64,000 nucleotides of DNA from Flabesymbios commensalis (GCA_964017125.1 OZ024908.1:80785499-80849498); one strand, 5' to 3'; shown: positions 36,826 to 51,885, counted from the stretch's first letter. The notes: generated by a model from the sequence alone, not told the origin. Translations and numbers: made by a program.

Positions 36826-39800
36826 TTAAAAATACTCAATCAAATTTCACACTAATCTCATTAATAACTTTTGAAGTAATCAATGAAACGTCGACAAATT
36901 CACAGGGCTGTTGCCGTAGTACCAGCCGATGGTGCCTGCAAAATTACATGGAAAACGGTTGAGAATTGACGTCTGAATTGACGTCTAAATGAATAACTTT
37001 TAAAAATACTCAATCAAATTTTACACTATTCTCATTAATAACTTTTGAAGTAATCAATGAAACTCCGCCAAGTTTACAGGGCAGTTGCCGTAGTACCAGC
37101 CGATGGTGCCTGCAAAATTACATGGAAAACGGTTGAGAATTGACGTCTGAATTGACGTCTAAATGAATAACTTTTAAAAATACTCAATCAAATTTTACAC
37201 TATTCTCATTAATAACTTTTGAAGTAATCAATGAAACTCCGCCAAATTTACAGCGCAGTTGCCGTAAAACCTGCCGATGGTGCCTGCTAAAGTACATGGA
37301 AAACGGTTAAGAATTGACGTCTGAATTGACGTCTAAATGAAAAACTTTTAAAAATACTCAATCAAGTGTCACACTAATCTCATTAATAACTTTTGAAGTA
37401 ATCAATGAAACTCCGCCAAATTTACAGGGCAGTTGCCGTAATACCAGCCGATGGTGCCTGCAAAATTACATGGAAAACGGTTGAGAATTGACGTCTGAAT
37501 TGACGTCTAAATGAATAACTTTTAAAAATACTCAATCAAATTTTAAACTATTCTCATTAATAACTTTTGAAGTAATCAATGAAACTCCGCCAAGTTTACA
37601 GGGCAGTTGCCGTAGTACCAGCCGATGGTGCCTGCAAAACTACATGGAAAACGGTTGAGAATTGACGTCTGAATTGACGTCTAAATGAATAACCTTAAAA
37701 AATACTCAATCAAATTTCACACTATTCTCATTAATAATTTTTGAAGTAATCAATGAAACTCCGCCAAATTTACAGGGTAGTTGCCGTAATACCAGCCGAT
37801 GGTGCCTGCAAAATTACATGGAAAACGGTTAAGAATTGACGTCTGAATTGACGTCTAAATGAAAAACTTTTAAAAATACTCAATCAAATTTCACACTAAT
37901 CTCATTAATAACTTTTGAAGTAATCAATGAAACTCCGCCAAATTTACAGCGCAGTTGCCGTAAAACCTGCCGATGGTGCCTGCTAAAGTACATGGAAAAC
38001 GGTTAAGAATTGACGTCTGAATTGACGTCTAAATGAAAAACTTTTAAAAATACTCAATCAAATGTCACACTAATCTCATTAATAACTTTTGAAGTAATCA
38101 ATGAAACGTCGACAAATTTACAGGGCAGTTGCCGTAGTACCAGCCGATGGTGCCTGCAAAATTACATGGAAAACGGTTGAGAATTGACGTCTGAATTGAC
38201 GTCTAAATGAATAACTTTTAAAAATACTCAATCAAATTTTACACTATTCTCATTAATAACTTTTGAAGTAATCAATGAAACTCCGCCAAGTTTACAGGGC
38301 AGTTGCCGTAGCACCAGCCGATGGTGCCTGCAAAATTACATGGAAAACGGTTGAGAATTGACGTCTGAATTGACGTCTAAATAAATAACTTTTAAAAATA
38401 CTCAATCAAATTTTACATTATTCTCATTAATAACTTTTGAAGTAATCAATGAAACTCCGCCAAGTTTACAGGGCAGTTGCCGTAGCACCAGCCGATGGTG
38501 CCTGCAAAATTACATAAAAAACGGTTAAGAATTGACGTCTGAATTGACGTCTAAATGAATAACTTTTAAAAATACTCAATCAAATTTCACACTAATCTCA
38601 TTAATAACTTTTGAAGTAATCAATGAAACTCCGCCAAATTTACAGGGCAGTTGCCGTGATACCTGCCGATGGTGCCTGCAAAATTACATGGAAAACGGTT
38701 GAGAATTGACGTCTGAATTGACGTCTAAATGAAAAACTTTTAAAAATACTCAATCAAATGTCACACTAATCTTATTAATAACTTTTGAAGTAATCAATGA
38801 AACTCCGCCAAATTTACAGGGCAGTTGCCGTAATACCAGCCGATGGTGCCTGCAAAATTACATAGAAAACGGTTGAGAATTGACGTCTGAATTGACGTCT
38901 AAATGAATAACTTTTAAAAATACTCAATCAAATTTTACACTATTCTCATTAATAACTTTTGAAGTAATCAATGAAACTCCGCCAAGTTTACAGGGCAGTT
39001 GCCGTAGCACCAGCCGATGGTGCCTGCAAAATTACATGGAAAACGGTTGAGAATTGACGTCTGAATTGACGTCTAAATAAATAACTTTTAAAAATACTCA
39101 ATCAAATTTTACATTATTCTCATTAATAACTTTTGAAGTAATCAATGAAACTCCGCCAAATTTACAGCGCAGTTGCCGTGATACCTGCCGATGGTGCCTG
39201 CAAAATTACATAAAAAACGGTTAAGAATTGACGTCTGAATTGACGTCTAAATGAATAACTTTTAAAAATACTCAATCAAATTTCACACTAATCTCATTAA
39301 TAACTTTTGAAGTAATCAATGAAACTCCGCCAAATTTACAGGGCAGTTGCCGTGATAACTGCCGATGGTGCCTGCAAAATTACATGGAAAACGGTTGAGA
39401 ATTGACGTCTGAATTGACGTCTAAATGAATAACTTTTAAAAATACTCAATCAAATTTTACACTATTCTCATTAATAACTTTTGAAGTAATCAATGTAACT
39501 CCGCCAAATTTACAGGGCAGTTGCCGTAATACCTGCCGATGGTGCCTGCTAAAGTACATGGAAAACGGTTAAGAATTGACGTCTGAATTGACGTCTAAAT
39601 GAAAAACTTTTAAAAATACTCAATCAAATGTCACACTAATCTCATTAATAACTTTTGAAGTAATCAATGAAACTCCGCCAAATTTACAGGGCAGTTGCCG
39701 TAATACCAGCCGATGGTGCCTGCAAAATTACATAAAAAACGGTTGAGAATTGACGTCTGAATTGACGTCTAAATGAATAACTTTTAAAAATACTCAATCA

Positions 39801-40770
39801 AATTTTACACTATTCTCATTAATAACTTTTGAAGTAATCAATGAAACTCCGCCAAGTTTACAGGGCAGTTGCCGTAGTTCCAGCCGATGGTGCCTGCAAA
39901 ATTACATGGAAAACGGTTGAGAATTGACGTCTGAATTGACGTCTAAATGAATAACTTTTAAAAATACTCAATCAAATTTTACATTATTCTCATTAATAAC
40001 TTTTGAAGTAGTCAATGAAACGTCGACAAATTTACAGGGCAGTTGCTGTAGTACCAGCCGATGGTGCCTGCAAAATTACATGGAAAACGGTTAAGAATTG
40101 ACGTCTGAATTGACGTCTAAATGAAAAACTTTTAAAAATACTCAATCAAATTTCACATTTATCTCATTAATAACTTTTGAAGTAATCAATGAAACGTCGA
40201 CAAATTCACAGGGCAGTTGCCGTAGTACCAGCCGATGGTGCCTGCAAAATTACATGGAAAACGGTTGAGAATTGACGTCTGAATTGACGTCTAAATGAAT
40301 AACTTTTAAAAATACTCAATCAAATTTTACACTATTCTCATTAATAACTTTTGAAGTAATCAATGAAACTCCGCCAAGTTTACAGGGCAGTTGCCGTAGT
40401 ACCAGCCGATGGTTCCTGCAAAATTACATGGAAAACGGTTGAGAATTGACGTCTGAATTGACGTCTAAATGAATAACTTTTAAAAATACTCAATCAAATT
40501 TTACACTATTCTCATTAATAACTTTTGAAGTAATCAATGAAACTCCGCCAAATTTACAGCGCAGTTGCCGTAAAACCTGCCGATGGTGCCTGCTAAAGTA
40601 CATGGAAAACGGTTAAGAATTGACGTCTGAATTGACGTCTAAATGAAAAACTTTTAAAAATACTCAATCAAATGTCACACTAATCTCATTAATAACTTTT
40701 GAAGTAATCAATGAAACTCCGCAAATTTACAGGGCAGTTGCCGTAATACCAGCCGATGGTGCCTGCAAAA
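36826..40770. repeat. Duplicated block, partner of 22,563-26,507
   Basis: This is the right-hand partner at offset 14,263 bp. It runs on without a break into 40,771-42,409. In the left-hand version six monomers (1,043 bp) are missing at that point. A private change is CAATCAAGTGTCACAC at about 37,362. This region looks like the most complete version of the shared block in the window. Confidence 0.84.
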
Positions 40771-42409
40771 TCACATGGAAAACGGTTGAGAATTGACGTC
40801 TGAATTGACGTCTAAATGAATAATTTTTAAAAATACTCAATCAAATTTTACACTATTCTCATTAATAACTTTTGAAGTAATCAATGAAACTCCGCCAAAT
40901 TTACAGGGCAGTTGCCGTGATAACTGCCGATGGTGCCTGCAAAATTACATGGAAAACGGTTGAGAATTGACGTCTGAATTGACGTCTAAATGAATAACTT
41001 TAAAAAATACTCAATCAAATTTCACACTATTCTCATTAATAACTTTTGAAGTAATCAATGAAACTCCGCCAAATTTACAGGGCAGTTGCCGTAATACCTG
41101 CCGATGGTGCCTGCTAAAGTACATGGAAAACGGTTAAGAATTGACGTCTGAATTGACGTCTAAATGAATAACTTTTGAAATACTCAATCAAATTTCACAC
41201 TAATCTCAATAACAACATTTGAAGTAGTCAATGAAACGTCGCCAAATTTACAGGGCAGTTGCCGTAATACCTGCCGATGGTGCCTGCAAAATTACATGGA
41301 AAACGGTTGAGAATTGACGTCTGAATTGACGTCTAAATGAATAACTTTTAAAAATACTCAATCAAATTTTACACTATTCTCATTAATAACTTTTGAAGTA
41401 ATCAATGAAACTCCGCCAAGTTTACAGGGCAGTTGCCGTAGTACCAGCCGATGGTGCCTGCAAAATTACATGGAAAACGGTTGAGAATTGACGTCTGAAT
41501 TGACGTCTAAATAAATAACTTTTAAAAATACTCAATCAAATTTTACATTATTCTCATTAATAACTTTTGAAGTAATCAATGAAACTCCGCCAAATTTACA
41601 GCGCAGTTGCCGTGATACCTGCCGATGGTGCCTGCAAAATTACATAAAAAACGGTTAAGAATTGACGTCTGAATTGACGTCTAAATGAATAACTTTTAAA
41701 AATACTCAATCAAATTTCACACTAATCTCATTAATAACTTTTGAAGTAATCAATGAAACTCCGCCAAATTTACAGGGCAGTTGCCGTAATACCAGCCGAT
41801 GGTGCCTGCAAAATTACATGGAAAACGGTTGAGAATTGACGTCTGAATTGACGTCTAAATGAATAACTTTTAAAAATACTCAATCAAATTTTACACTATT
41901 CTCATTAATAACTTTTGAAGTAATCAATGAAACTCCGCCAAGTTTATAGGGCAGTTGCCGTAGTACCAGCCGATGTTGCCTGCAAAATTACATGGAAAAC
42001 GGTTGAGAATTGACGTCTGAATTGACGTCTAAATGAATAACTTTTAAAAATACTCAATCAAATTTTACACTATTCTCATTAATAACTTTAGAAGTAGTCA
42101 ATGAAACGTCGACAAATTTACAGGGCAGTTGCTGTAGTACCAGCCGATGGTGCCTGCAAAATTACATGGAAAACGGTTAAGAATTGACGTCTGAATTGAC
42201 GTCTAAATGAAAAACTTTTAAAAATACTCAATCAAATTTCACATTTATCTCATTAATAACTTTTGAAGTAATCAATGAAACGTCGACAAATTCACAGGGC
42301 AGTTGCCGTAGTACCAGCCGATGGTGCCTGCAAAATTACATGGGAAACGGTTGAGAATTGACGTCTGAATTGACGTCTAAATGAATAACTTTTAAAAATA
42401 CTCAATCAA
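40402..42409. repeat. Composite block joining partners of 14-15.8 kb and 26.5-27.1 kb
   Basis: The segment 40,402-41,962 matches 14,250-15,810 (offset 26,152 bp). The segment 41,803-42,409 matches 26,497-27,103 (offset 15,306 bp), including the unique GATGTTGCCTGC mark at 41,972 and 26,666. The region therefore holds in one place pieces that occur separately elsewhere, which helps order the events. Confidence 0.8.
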
Positions 42410-43889
42410 ATTTTACACTATTCTCATTAATAACTTTTGAAGTAATCAATGAAACTCCGCCAAATTTACAGCGCAGTTGCCGTAAAACCTGCCGATGGTG
42501 CCTGCTAAAGTACATGGAAAACGGTTAAGAATTGACGTCTGAATTGACGTCTAAATGAAAAACTTTTAAAAATACTCAATCAAATGTCACACTAATCTCA
42601 TTAATAACTTTTGAAGTAATTAATGAAACTCCGCCAAGTTTACAGGGCAGTTGCCGTAGTACCAGCCGATGGTGCCTGCAAAACTACATGGAAAACGGTT
42701 GAGAATTGACGTCTGAATTGACGTCTAAATGAATAACTTTTAAAAATACTCAATCAAATTTTACACTATTCTCATTAATAACTTTTGAAGTAATCAATGA
42801 AACTCCGCCAAGTTTACAGGGCAGTTGCCGTAGTACCAGCCGATGGTGCCTGCAAAATTACATGGAAAACGGTTGAGAATTGACGTCTGAATTGACGTCT
42901 AAATGAATAACTTTTAAAAATACTCAATCAAATTTTACACTATTCTCATTAATAACTTTTGAAGTAGTCAATGAAACGTCGACAAATTAACAGGGCAGTT
43001 GCCGTAGTACCAGCCGATGGTGCCTGCAAAATTACATGGAAAACGGTTAAGAATTGACGTCTCAATTGACGTCTAAATGAAAAACTTTTAAAAATACTCA
43101 ATCAAATTTCACACTAATCTCATTAATAACTTTTGAAGTAATCAATGAAACGTCGACAAATTCACAGGGCAGTTGCCGTAGTACCAGCCGATGGTGCCTG
43201 CAAAATTACATGGAAAACGGTTGAGAATTGACGTCTGAATTGACGTCTAAATGAATAACTTTTAAAAATACTCAATCAAATTTTACACTATTCTCATTAA
43301 TAACTTTTGAAGTAATCAATGAAACTCCGCCAAGTTTACAGGGCAGTTGCCGTAGTACCAGCCGATGGCGCCTGCAAAATTACATGGAAAACGGTTGAGA
43401 ATTGACGTCTGAATTGACGTCTAAATGAATAACTTTTAAAAAGACTCAATCAAATTTTACACTATTCTCATTAATAACTTTTGAAGTAATCAATGAAACT
43501 CCGCCAAATTTACAGCGCAGTTGCCGTGAAACCTGCCGATGGTGCCTGCTAAAGTACATGGAAAACGGTTGAGAATTGACGTCTGAATTGACGTCTAAAT
43601 GAATAACTTTTAAAAATACTCAATCAAATTTTACACTATTCTCATTAATAACTTTTGAAGTAATCAATGAAACTCCGCCAAGTTTACAGGGCAGTTGCCG
43701 TAGTACCAGCCGATGGTGCCTGCAAAATTACATGGAAAACGGTTGAGAATTGACGTCTGAATTGACGTCTAAATGAATAACTTTTAAAAATACTCAATCA
43801 AATTTTACACTATTCTCATTAATAACTTTTGAAGTAGTCAATGAAACGTCGACAAATTAACAGGGCAGTTGCCGTAATACTTGCCGATG
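42410..43889. repeat. Ordinary array linking two higher-order domains
   Basis: About eight or nine monomers of types A, B and C. The unit with ACGTCTCAATTGACG at about 43,058 and its neighbours match the units around 17,604. Near 42,620 the usual AGTAATCAATG reads AGTAATTAATG. From 43,890 a different and regular higher-order pattern begins. No gene or unique DNA is present. Confidence 0.75.
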
Positions 43890-46844
43890 GTGCCTGCTAA
43901 AGTACATGGAAAACGGTTAAGAATTGACGTCTGAATTGACGTCTAAATGAATAACTTTTAAAAATACTCAATCAAATTTCACACTAATCTCATTAATAAC
44001 TTTTGAAGTAATCAATCAAACTCCACCAAATTTACAGGGCAGTTGCCGTAATAACAGCCGATGGCGCCTGCAAAATTACATGGAAAACGGTTGAGAATTG
44101 ACGTCTGAATTGACGTTTAAATGAATAACTTTTAAAAATACTCAATCAAATTTCACACTAATCTCATTAATAACTTTTAAAGTAATCAATGAAATTTCGC
44201 CAAATTGACAGCTCAGTTTCCGTAATACCAGCCGATGGCGCCTGCAAAATTACATGAAAAACAGTTGAGAATTAACGTCTGACTTGACGTCTAAATGAAT
44301 AACTTTTGAAATACTCAATCAAATTTCACACTAATCTCAATAATAACTTTTGAAGTAGTCAATGAAACGTCGACAAATTCACAGGGCAATTGTCGTAGTA
44401 CCAGCCGATGGTGCCTGCAAAATTACATGGAAAACGGTTGAGAATTGACGTCTGAATTGACGTCTAAATGAATAACTTTTAAAAATACTCAATCAAATTT
44501 CACACTAACCTCATTAATAACTTTTGCAGTTATCAATGAAACTCCGCCAAATTTACAGGGCGGTTGCCGTGATACCTGCTGATGGTGCCTGCAAAATTAC
44601 ATGGAAAACGGTTAAGAATTGACGTCTGAATTGACGTCTAAATGAATAACTTTTGAAATACTCAATCAAATTTCACACTAATCTCAATAACAACTTTTGA
44701 AGTAGTCAATGAAACGTCGACAAATTCACAGGGCAATTGTCGTAGTACCAGCCGATGGTGCCTGCAAAATTACATGGAAAACGGTTAAGAATTGACGTCT
44801 GAATTGACGTCTAAATGAATAACTTTTAGAAATACTCAATCAAATTTCACACTAATCTCATTAATAACTTTTGAAGTAATCAATGAAAGTCCGCCACATT
44901 TACAGGGCAGTTGCCGTAGTACCAGCCGATGGTGCCTGCAAAATTACATGGAAAACGGTTGAGAATTGACGTCTGAATTGACGTCTAAATGAAAAACTTT
45001 TAAAAATACTCAATCAAATTTCACACTAACCTCATTAATACCTTTTGAAGTAATCAATGAAACTCCGCCACATTTGCAGGGCAGTTGCCGTAGTACCAGC
45101 CGATGGTGCCTGCAAAATTACATGGAAAACGGTTGAGAATTGACGTCTGAATTGACGTCTAAATGAAAAACTTTTAAAAATACTCAATCAAATTTCACAC
45201 TAATCTCATTAATACCTTTTGAAGTAATCAATGAAACTCCGCCAAATTTACAGGGCAGTTGCCGTAATACCAGCCGATGGCGCCTGCAAAATTACATGGA
45301 AAACGGTTAAGAATTGACGTCTGAATTGACATCTAAATGAATAACTTTTAAAAATACTCAATCAAATTTCACACTAATCTCATTAATAACTTTTGAAGTA
45401 ATCAATGAAACTCCGCCAAATTTACAGGGCAGTTGCCGTAATACCAGCCGATGGTGCCTGCAAAATTACATGGAAAACGGTTAAGAATTGAAGTCTGAAT
45501 TGACGTCTAAATGAAAAACTTTTAAAAATACTCAATCAAATTTTACACTAATCTCATTAATAACTTTTGAAGTAGTCAATGAATCTCCGCCAAATTTACA
45601 GGGCAGTTGCCGTAATACCAGCCGATGGTGCCTGCAAAATTACATGGAAAACGGTTAAGAATTGACGTCTGAATTGACGTCTAAATGAATAACTTTTGAA
45701 ATACTCAATCAAATTTCACACTAATCTCAATAACAACTTTTGAAGTAGTCAATGAAACGTCGACAAATTCACAGGGCAATTGTCGTAGTACCAGCCGATG
45801 GTGCCTGAAAAATTACATGGAAAACGGTTAAGAATTGACGTCTGAATTGACGTCTAAATGAATAACTTTTAAAAATACTCAATCAAATTTCACACTAATC
45901 TCATTAATAACTTTTGAAGTAATCAATGAAACTCCGCCACATTTACAGGGCAGTTGCCGTAGTACCAGCCGATGGTGCCTGCAAAATTACATGGAAAACG
46001 GTTGAGAATTGACGTCTGAATTGACGTCTAAATGAAAAACTTTTAAAAATACTCAATCAAATTTCACACTAATCTCATTAATACCTTTTGAAGTAATCAA
46101 TGAAACTCTGCCAAATTTACAGGGCAGTTGCCGTAATACCAGCCGATGGTGCCTGCAAAATTACATGGAAAACGGTTAAGAATTGACGTCTGAATTGACG
46201 TCTAAATGAATAACTTTTAAAAATACTCAATCAAATTTCACACTAATCTCATTAATAACTTTTGAAGTAATCAATGAAACTCCGCCAAATTTACAGGGCG
46301 GTTGCCGTAATACCTGCCGATGGTGCCTGCTAAAGTACATGGAAAACGGTTAAGAATTGACGTCTGAATTGACGTCTAAATGAAAAACTTTTAAAAATAC
46401 TCAATCAAATGACACACTAATCTCATTAATAACTTTTGAAGTAATCAATGAAACTCCGCCAAATTTACAGGGCAGTTGCCGTAATACCAGCCGATGGTGC
46501 CTGCAAAATTACATGGAAAACGGTTGAGAATTGACGTCTGAATTGACGTCTAAATGAATAACTTTTAAAAATACCCAATCAAATTTTACACTATTCTCAT
46601 TAATAACTTTTGAAGTAATCAATGAAACTCCGCCAAGTTTACAGGGCAGTTGCCGTAGTACCAGCCGATGGTGCCTGCAAAATTACATGGAAAACGGTTG
46701 AGAATTGACGTCTGAATTGACGTCTAAATGAATAACTTTAAAAAATACTCAAGCAAATTTTACACTATTCTCATTAATAACTTTTGAAGTAATCAATGAA
46801 ACTCCGCCAAATTTACAGGGCAGTTGCCGTAATACTTGCCGATG
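43890..46844. repeat. Higher-order ladder, copy 1 (17 monomers, 2,955 bp)
   Basis: The copy starts at the type C unit that follows ATACTTGCCGATG. It then has the ATCAAACTCCACCAAA unit (44,023), units with GGCGCC and GACGTTTAAATG, AACAGTTGAGAATTAACG, the ACCTGCTGATGG mark (44,581), and units with GACATCTAAATG and ATTGAAGTCTG. The same marks recur 2,955 bp later. Private changes include GACAGCTCAGTTTCC at 44,208 and GCAGTTATCAATG at 44,525. Confidence 0.87.
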
Positions 46845-48408
46845 GTGCCTGCTAAAGTACATGGAAAACGGTTAAGAATTGACGTCTGAATTGACGTCTA
46901 AATGAATAACTTTTAAAAATACTCAATCAAATTTCACACTAATCTCATTAATAACTTTTGAAGTAATCAATCAAACTCCACCAAATTTACAGGGCAGTTG
47001 CCGTAATAACAGCCGATGGCGCCTGCAAAATTACATGGAAAACGGTTGAGAATTGACGTCTGAATTGACGTTTAAATGAATAACTTTTAAAAATACTCAA
47101 TCAAATTTCACACTAATCTCATTAATAACTTTTAAAGTAATCAATGAAATTTCGCCAAATTGACAGGGCAGTTTCCGTAATACCAGCCGATGGCGCCTGC
47201 AAAATTACATGAAAAACAGTTGAGAATTAACGTCTGACTTGACGTCTAAATGAATAACTTTTGAAATACTCAATCAAATTTCACACTAATCTCAATAATA
47301 ACTTTTGAAGTAGTCAATGAAACGTCGACAAATTCACAGGGCAATTGTCGTAGTACCAGCCGATGGTGCCTGCAAAATTACATGGAAAACGGTTGAGAAT
47401 TGACGTCTGAATTGACGTCTAAATGAATAACTTTTAAAAATACTCAATCAAATTTCACACTAACCTCATTAATAACTTTTGCAGTAATCAATGAAACTCC
47501 GCCAAATTTACAGGGCAGTTGCCGTGATACCTGCTGATGGTGCCTGCAAAATTACATGGAAAACGGTTAAGAATTGACGTCTGAATTGACGTCTAAATGA
47601 ATAACTTTTGAAATACTCAATCAAATTTCACACTAATCTCAATAACAACTTTTGAAGTAGTCAATGAAACGTCGACAAATTCACAGGGCAATTGTCGTAG
47701 TACCAGCCGATGGTGCCTGCAAAATTACATGGAAAACGGTTAAGAATTAACGTCTGAATTGACGTCTAAATGAATAACTTTTAAAAATACTCAATCAAAT
47801 TTCACACTAATCTCATTAATAACTTTTGAAGTAATCAATGAAACTCCGCCACATTTACAGGGCAGTTGCCGTAGTACCAGCCGATGGTGCCTGCAAAATT
47901 ACATGGAAAACGGTTGAGAATTGACGTCTGAATTGACGTCTAAATGAAAAACTTTTAAAAATACTCAATCAAATTTCACACTAATCTCATTAATACCTTT
48001 TGAAGTAATCAATGAAACTCCGCCAAATTTACAGGGCAGTTGCCGTAATACCAGCCGATGGCGCCTGCAAAATTACATGGAAAACGGTTAAGAATTGACG
48101 TCTGAATTGACATCTAAATGAATAACTTTTAAAAATACTCAATCAAATTTCACACTAATCTCATTAATAACTTTTGAAGTAATCAATGAAACTCCGCCAA
48201 ATTTACAGGGCAGTTGCCGTAATACCAGCCGATGGTGCCTGCAAAATTACATGGAAAACGGTTAAGAATTGAAGTCTGAATTGACGTCTAAATGAAAAAC
48301 TTTTAAAAATACTCAATCAAATTTTACACTAATCTCATTAATAACTTTTGAAGTAATCAATGAAACTCCGCCAAATTTACAGGGCAGTTGCCGTAATACT
48401 TGCCGATG
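46845..48408. repeat. Higher-order ladder, copy 2 (9 monomers, 1,564 bp)
   Basis: This is a short copy with the same start and marker order: ACTTGCC at the left edge, CTCCACC at 46,978 and CTGCTGATGG at 47,536. It returns to the start marker after nine monomers, at 48,400. It lacks the right-hand half seen in copies 1, 3 and 4, as expected from unequal crossing over between out-of-register copies. Confidence 0.86.
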
Positions 48409-51400
48409 GTGCCTGCTAAAGTACATGGAAAACGGTTAAGAATTGACGTCTGAATTGACGTCTAAATGAATAACTTTTAAAAATACTCAATCAAATTTCA
48501 CACTAATCTCATTAATAACTTTTGAAGTAATCAATCAAACTCCACCAAATTTACAGGGCAGTTGCCGTAATAACAGCCGATGGCGCCTGCAAAATTACAT
48601 GGAAAACGGTTGAGAATTGACGTCTGAATTGACGTTTAAATGAATAACTTTTAAAAATACTCAATCAAATTTCACACTAATCTCATTAATAACTTTTAAA
48701 GTAATCAATGAAATTTCGCCAAATTGACAGGGCAGTTTCCGTAATACCAGCCGATGGCGCCTGCAAAATTACATGGAAAACGGTTGAGAATTGACGTCTG
48801 AATTGACGTTTAAATGAATAACTTTTAAAAATACTCAATCAAATTTCACACTAATCTCATTAATAACTTTTAAAGTAATCAATGAAATTTCGCCAAATTG
48901 ACAGGGCAGTTTCCGTAATACCAGCCGATGGCGCCTGCAAAATTACATGAAAAACAGTTGAGAATTAACGTCTGACTTGACGTCTAAATGAATAACTTTT
49001 GAAATACTCAATCAAATTTCACACTAATCTCAATAATAACTTTTGAAGTAGTCAATGAAACGTCGACAAATTCACAGGGCAATTGTCGTAGTACCAGCCG
49101 ATGGTGCCTGCAAAATTACATGGAAAACGGTTGAGAATTGACGTCTGAATTGACGTCTAAATGAATAACTTTTAAAAATACTCAATCAAATTTCACACTA
49201 ACCTCATTAATAACTTTTGCAGTAATCAATGAAACTCCGCCAAATTTACAGGGCAGTTGCCGTGATACCTGCTGATGGTGCCTGCAAAATTACATGGAAA
49301 ACGGTTAAGAATTGACGTCTGAATTGACGTCTAAATGAATAACTTTTGAAATACTCAATCAAATTTCACACTAATCTCAATAACAAATTTTGAAGTAGTC
49401 AATGAAACGTCGACAAATTCACAGGGCAATTGTCGTAGTACCAGCCGATGGTGCCTGCAAAATTACATGGAAAACGGTTAAGAATTAACGTCTGAATTGA
49501 CGTCTAAATGAATAACTTTTAAAAATACTCAATCAAATTTCACACTAATCTCATTAATAACTTTTGAAGTAATCAATGAAACTCCGCCACATTTACAGGG
49601 CAGTTGCCGTAGTACCAGCCGATGGTGCCTGCAAAATTACATGGAAAACGGTTGAGAATTGACGTCTGAATTGACGTCTAAATGAAAAACTTTTAAAAAT
49701 ACTCAATCAAATTTCACACTAATCTCATTAATACCTTTTGAAGTAATCAATGAAACTCCGCCAAATTTACAGGGCAGTTGCCGTAATACCAGCCGATGGT
49801 GCCTGCGAAATTACATGGAAAACGGTTAAGAATTGAAGTCTGAATTGACGTCTAAATGAAAAACTTTTAAAAATACTCAATCAAATTTTACACTAATCTC
49901 ATTAATAACTTTTGAAGTAGTCAATGAATCTCCGCCAAATTTACAGGGCAGTTGCCGTAATACCAGCCGATGGTGCCTGCAAAATTACATGGAAAACGGT
50001 TAAGAATTGAAGTCTGAATTGACGTCTAAATGAAAAACTTTTAAAAATACTCAATCAAATTTTACACTAATCTCATTAATAACTTTTGAAGTAGTCAATG
50101 AAACTCCGCCACATTTACAGGGCAGTTGCCGTAGTACCAGCCGATGGTGCCTGCAAAATTACATGGAAAACGGTTGAGAATTGACGTCTGAATTGACGTC
50201 TAAATGAAAAACTTTTAAAAATACTCAATCAAATTTCACACTAATCTCATTAATACCTTTTGAAGTAATCAATGAAACTCCGCCAAATTTACAGGGCAGT
50301 TGCCGTAATACCAGCCGATGGCGCCTGCAAAATTACATGGAAAACGGTTAAGAATTGACGTCTGAATTGACATCTAAATGAATAACTTTTAAAAATACTC
50401 AATCAAATTTCACACTAATCTCATTAATAACTTTTGAAGTAATCAATGAAACTCCGCCAAATTTACAGGGCAGTTGCCGTAATACCAGCCGATGGTGCCT
50501 GCAAAATTACATGGAAAACGGTTAAGAATTGAAGTCTGAATTGACGTCTAAATGAAAAACTTTTAAAAATACTCAATCAAATTTTACACTAATCTCATTA
50601 ATAACTTTTGAAGTAGTCAATGAATCTCCGCCAAATTTACAGGGCAGTTGCCGTAATACCAGCCGATGGTGCCTGCAAAATTACATGGAAAACGGTTAAG
50701 AATTGACGTCTGAATTGACGTCTAAATGAATAACTTTTGAAATACTCAATCAAATTTCACACTAATCTCAATAACAACTTTTGAAGTAGTCAATGAAACG
50801 TCGACAAATTCACAGGGCAATTGTCGTAGTACCAGCCGATGGTGCCTGAAAAATTACATGGAAAACGGTTAAGAATTGACGTCTGAATTGACGTCTAAAT
50901 GAATAACTTTTAAAAATACTCAATCAAATTTCACACTAATCTCATTAATAACTTTTGAAGTAATCAATGAAACTCCGCCACATTTACAGGGCAGTTGCCG
51001 TAGTACCAGCCAATGGTGCCTGCAAAATTACATGGAAAACGGTTGAGAATTGACGTCTGAATTGACGTCTAAATGAAAAACTTTTAAAAATACTCAATCA
51101 AATTTCACACTAATCTCATTAATACCTTTTGAAGTAATCAATGAAACTCTGCCAAATTTACAGGGCAGTTGCCGTAATACCAGCCGATGGTGCCTGCAAA
51201 ATTACATGGAAAACGGTTAAGAATTGACGTCTGAATTGACGTCTAAATGAATAACTTTTAAAAATACTCAATCAAATTTCACACTAATCTCATTAATAAC
51301 TTTTGAAGTAATCAATGAAACTCCGCCAAATTTACAGGGCAGTTGCCGTAATACCTGCCGATGGTGCCTGCTAAAGTACATGGAAAACGGTTAAGAATTG

Positions 51401-51885
51401 ACGTCTGAATTGACGTCTAAATGAAAAACTTTTAAAAATACTCAATCAAATGTCACACTAATCTCATTAATAACTTTTGAAGTAATCAATGAAACTCCGC
51501 CAAATTTACAGGGCAGTTGCCGTAATACCAGCCGATGGTGCCTGCAAAATTACATGGAAAACGGTTGAGAATTGACGTCTGAATTGACGTCTAAATGAAT
51601 AACTTTTAAAAATACTCAAGCAAATTTTACACTATTCTCATTAATAACTTTTGAAGTAATCAATGAAACTCCGCCAAGTTTACAGGGCAGTTGCCGTAGT
51701 ACCAGCCGATGGTGCCTGCAAAATTACATGGAAAACGGTTGAGAATTGACGTCTGAATTGACGTCTAAATGAATAACTTTTAAAAATACTCAATCAAATT
51801 TTACACTAATCTCATTAATAACTTTTGAAGTAATCAATGAAACTCCGCCAAATTTACAGGGCAGTTGCCGTAATACTTGCCGATG
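48409..51885. repeat. Higher-order ladder, copy 3 (20 monomers, 3,477 bp)
   Basis: The start marker is at 48,400, CTCCACC at 48,542 and CTGCTGATGG at 49,274. This copy contains an extra tandem unit with GACGTTTAAATG and CAGTTTCCG (48,583-48,756 and 48,757-48,930), so the distance from start to the CTGCTG mark is 874 bp instead of 700. It also carries GCCTGCGAAATTAC at 49,802 and AGCCAATGGTGCC at 51,008. Confidence 0.87.
48583..48930. repeat. Single-monomer tandem duplication inside ladder copy 3
   Basis: Two successive 174-bp units start at 48,583 and 48,757. Both read GCGCCTGC, GACGTTTAAATG, TTTTAAAGTAATC, GAAATTTCGCC and CAGTTTCCG. Ladder copies 1 and 2 have this unit only once, so the doubling arose before copy 3 was duplicated into copy 4. 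Confidence 0.85.
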
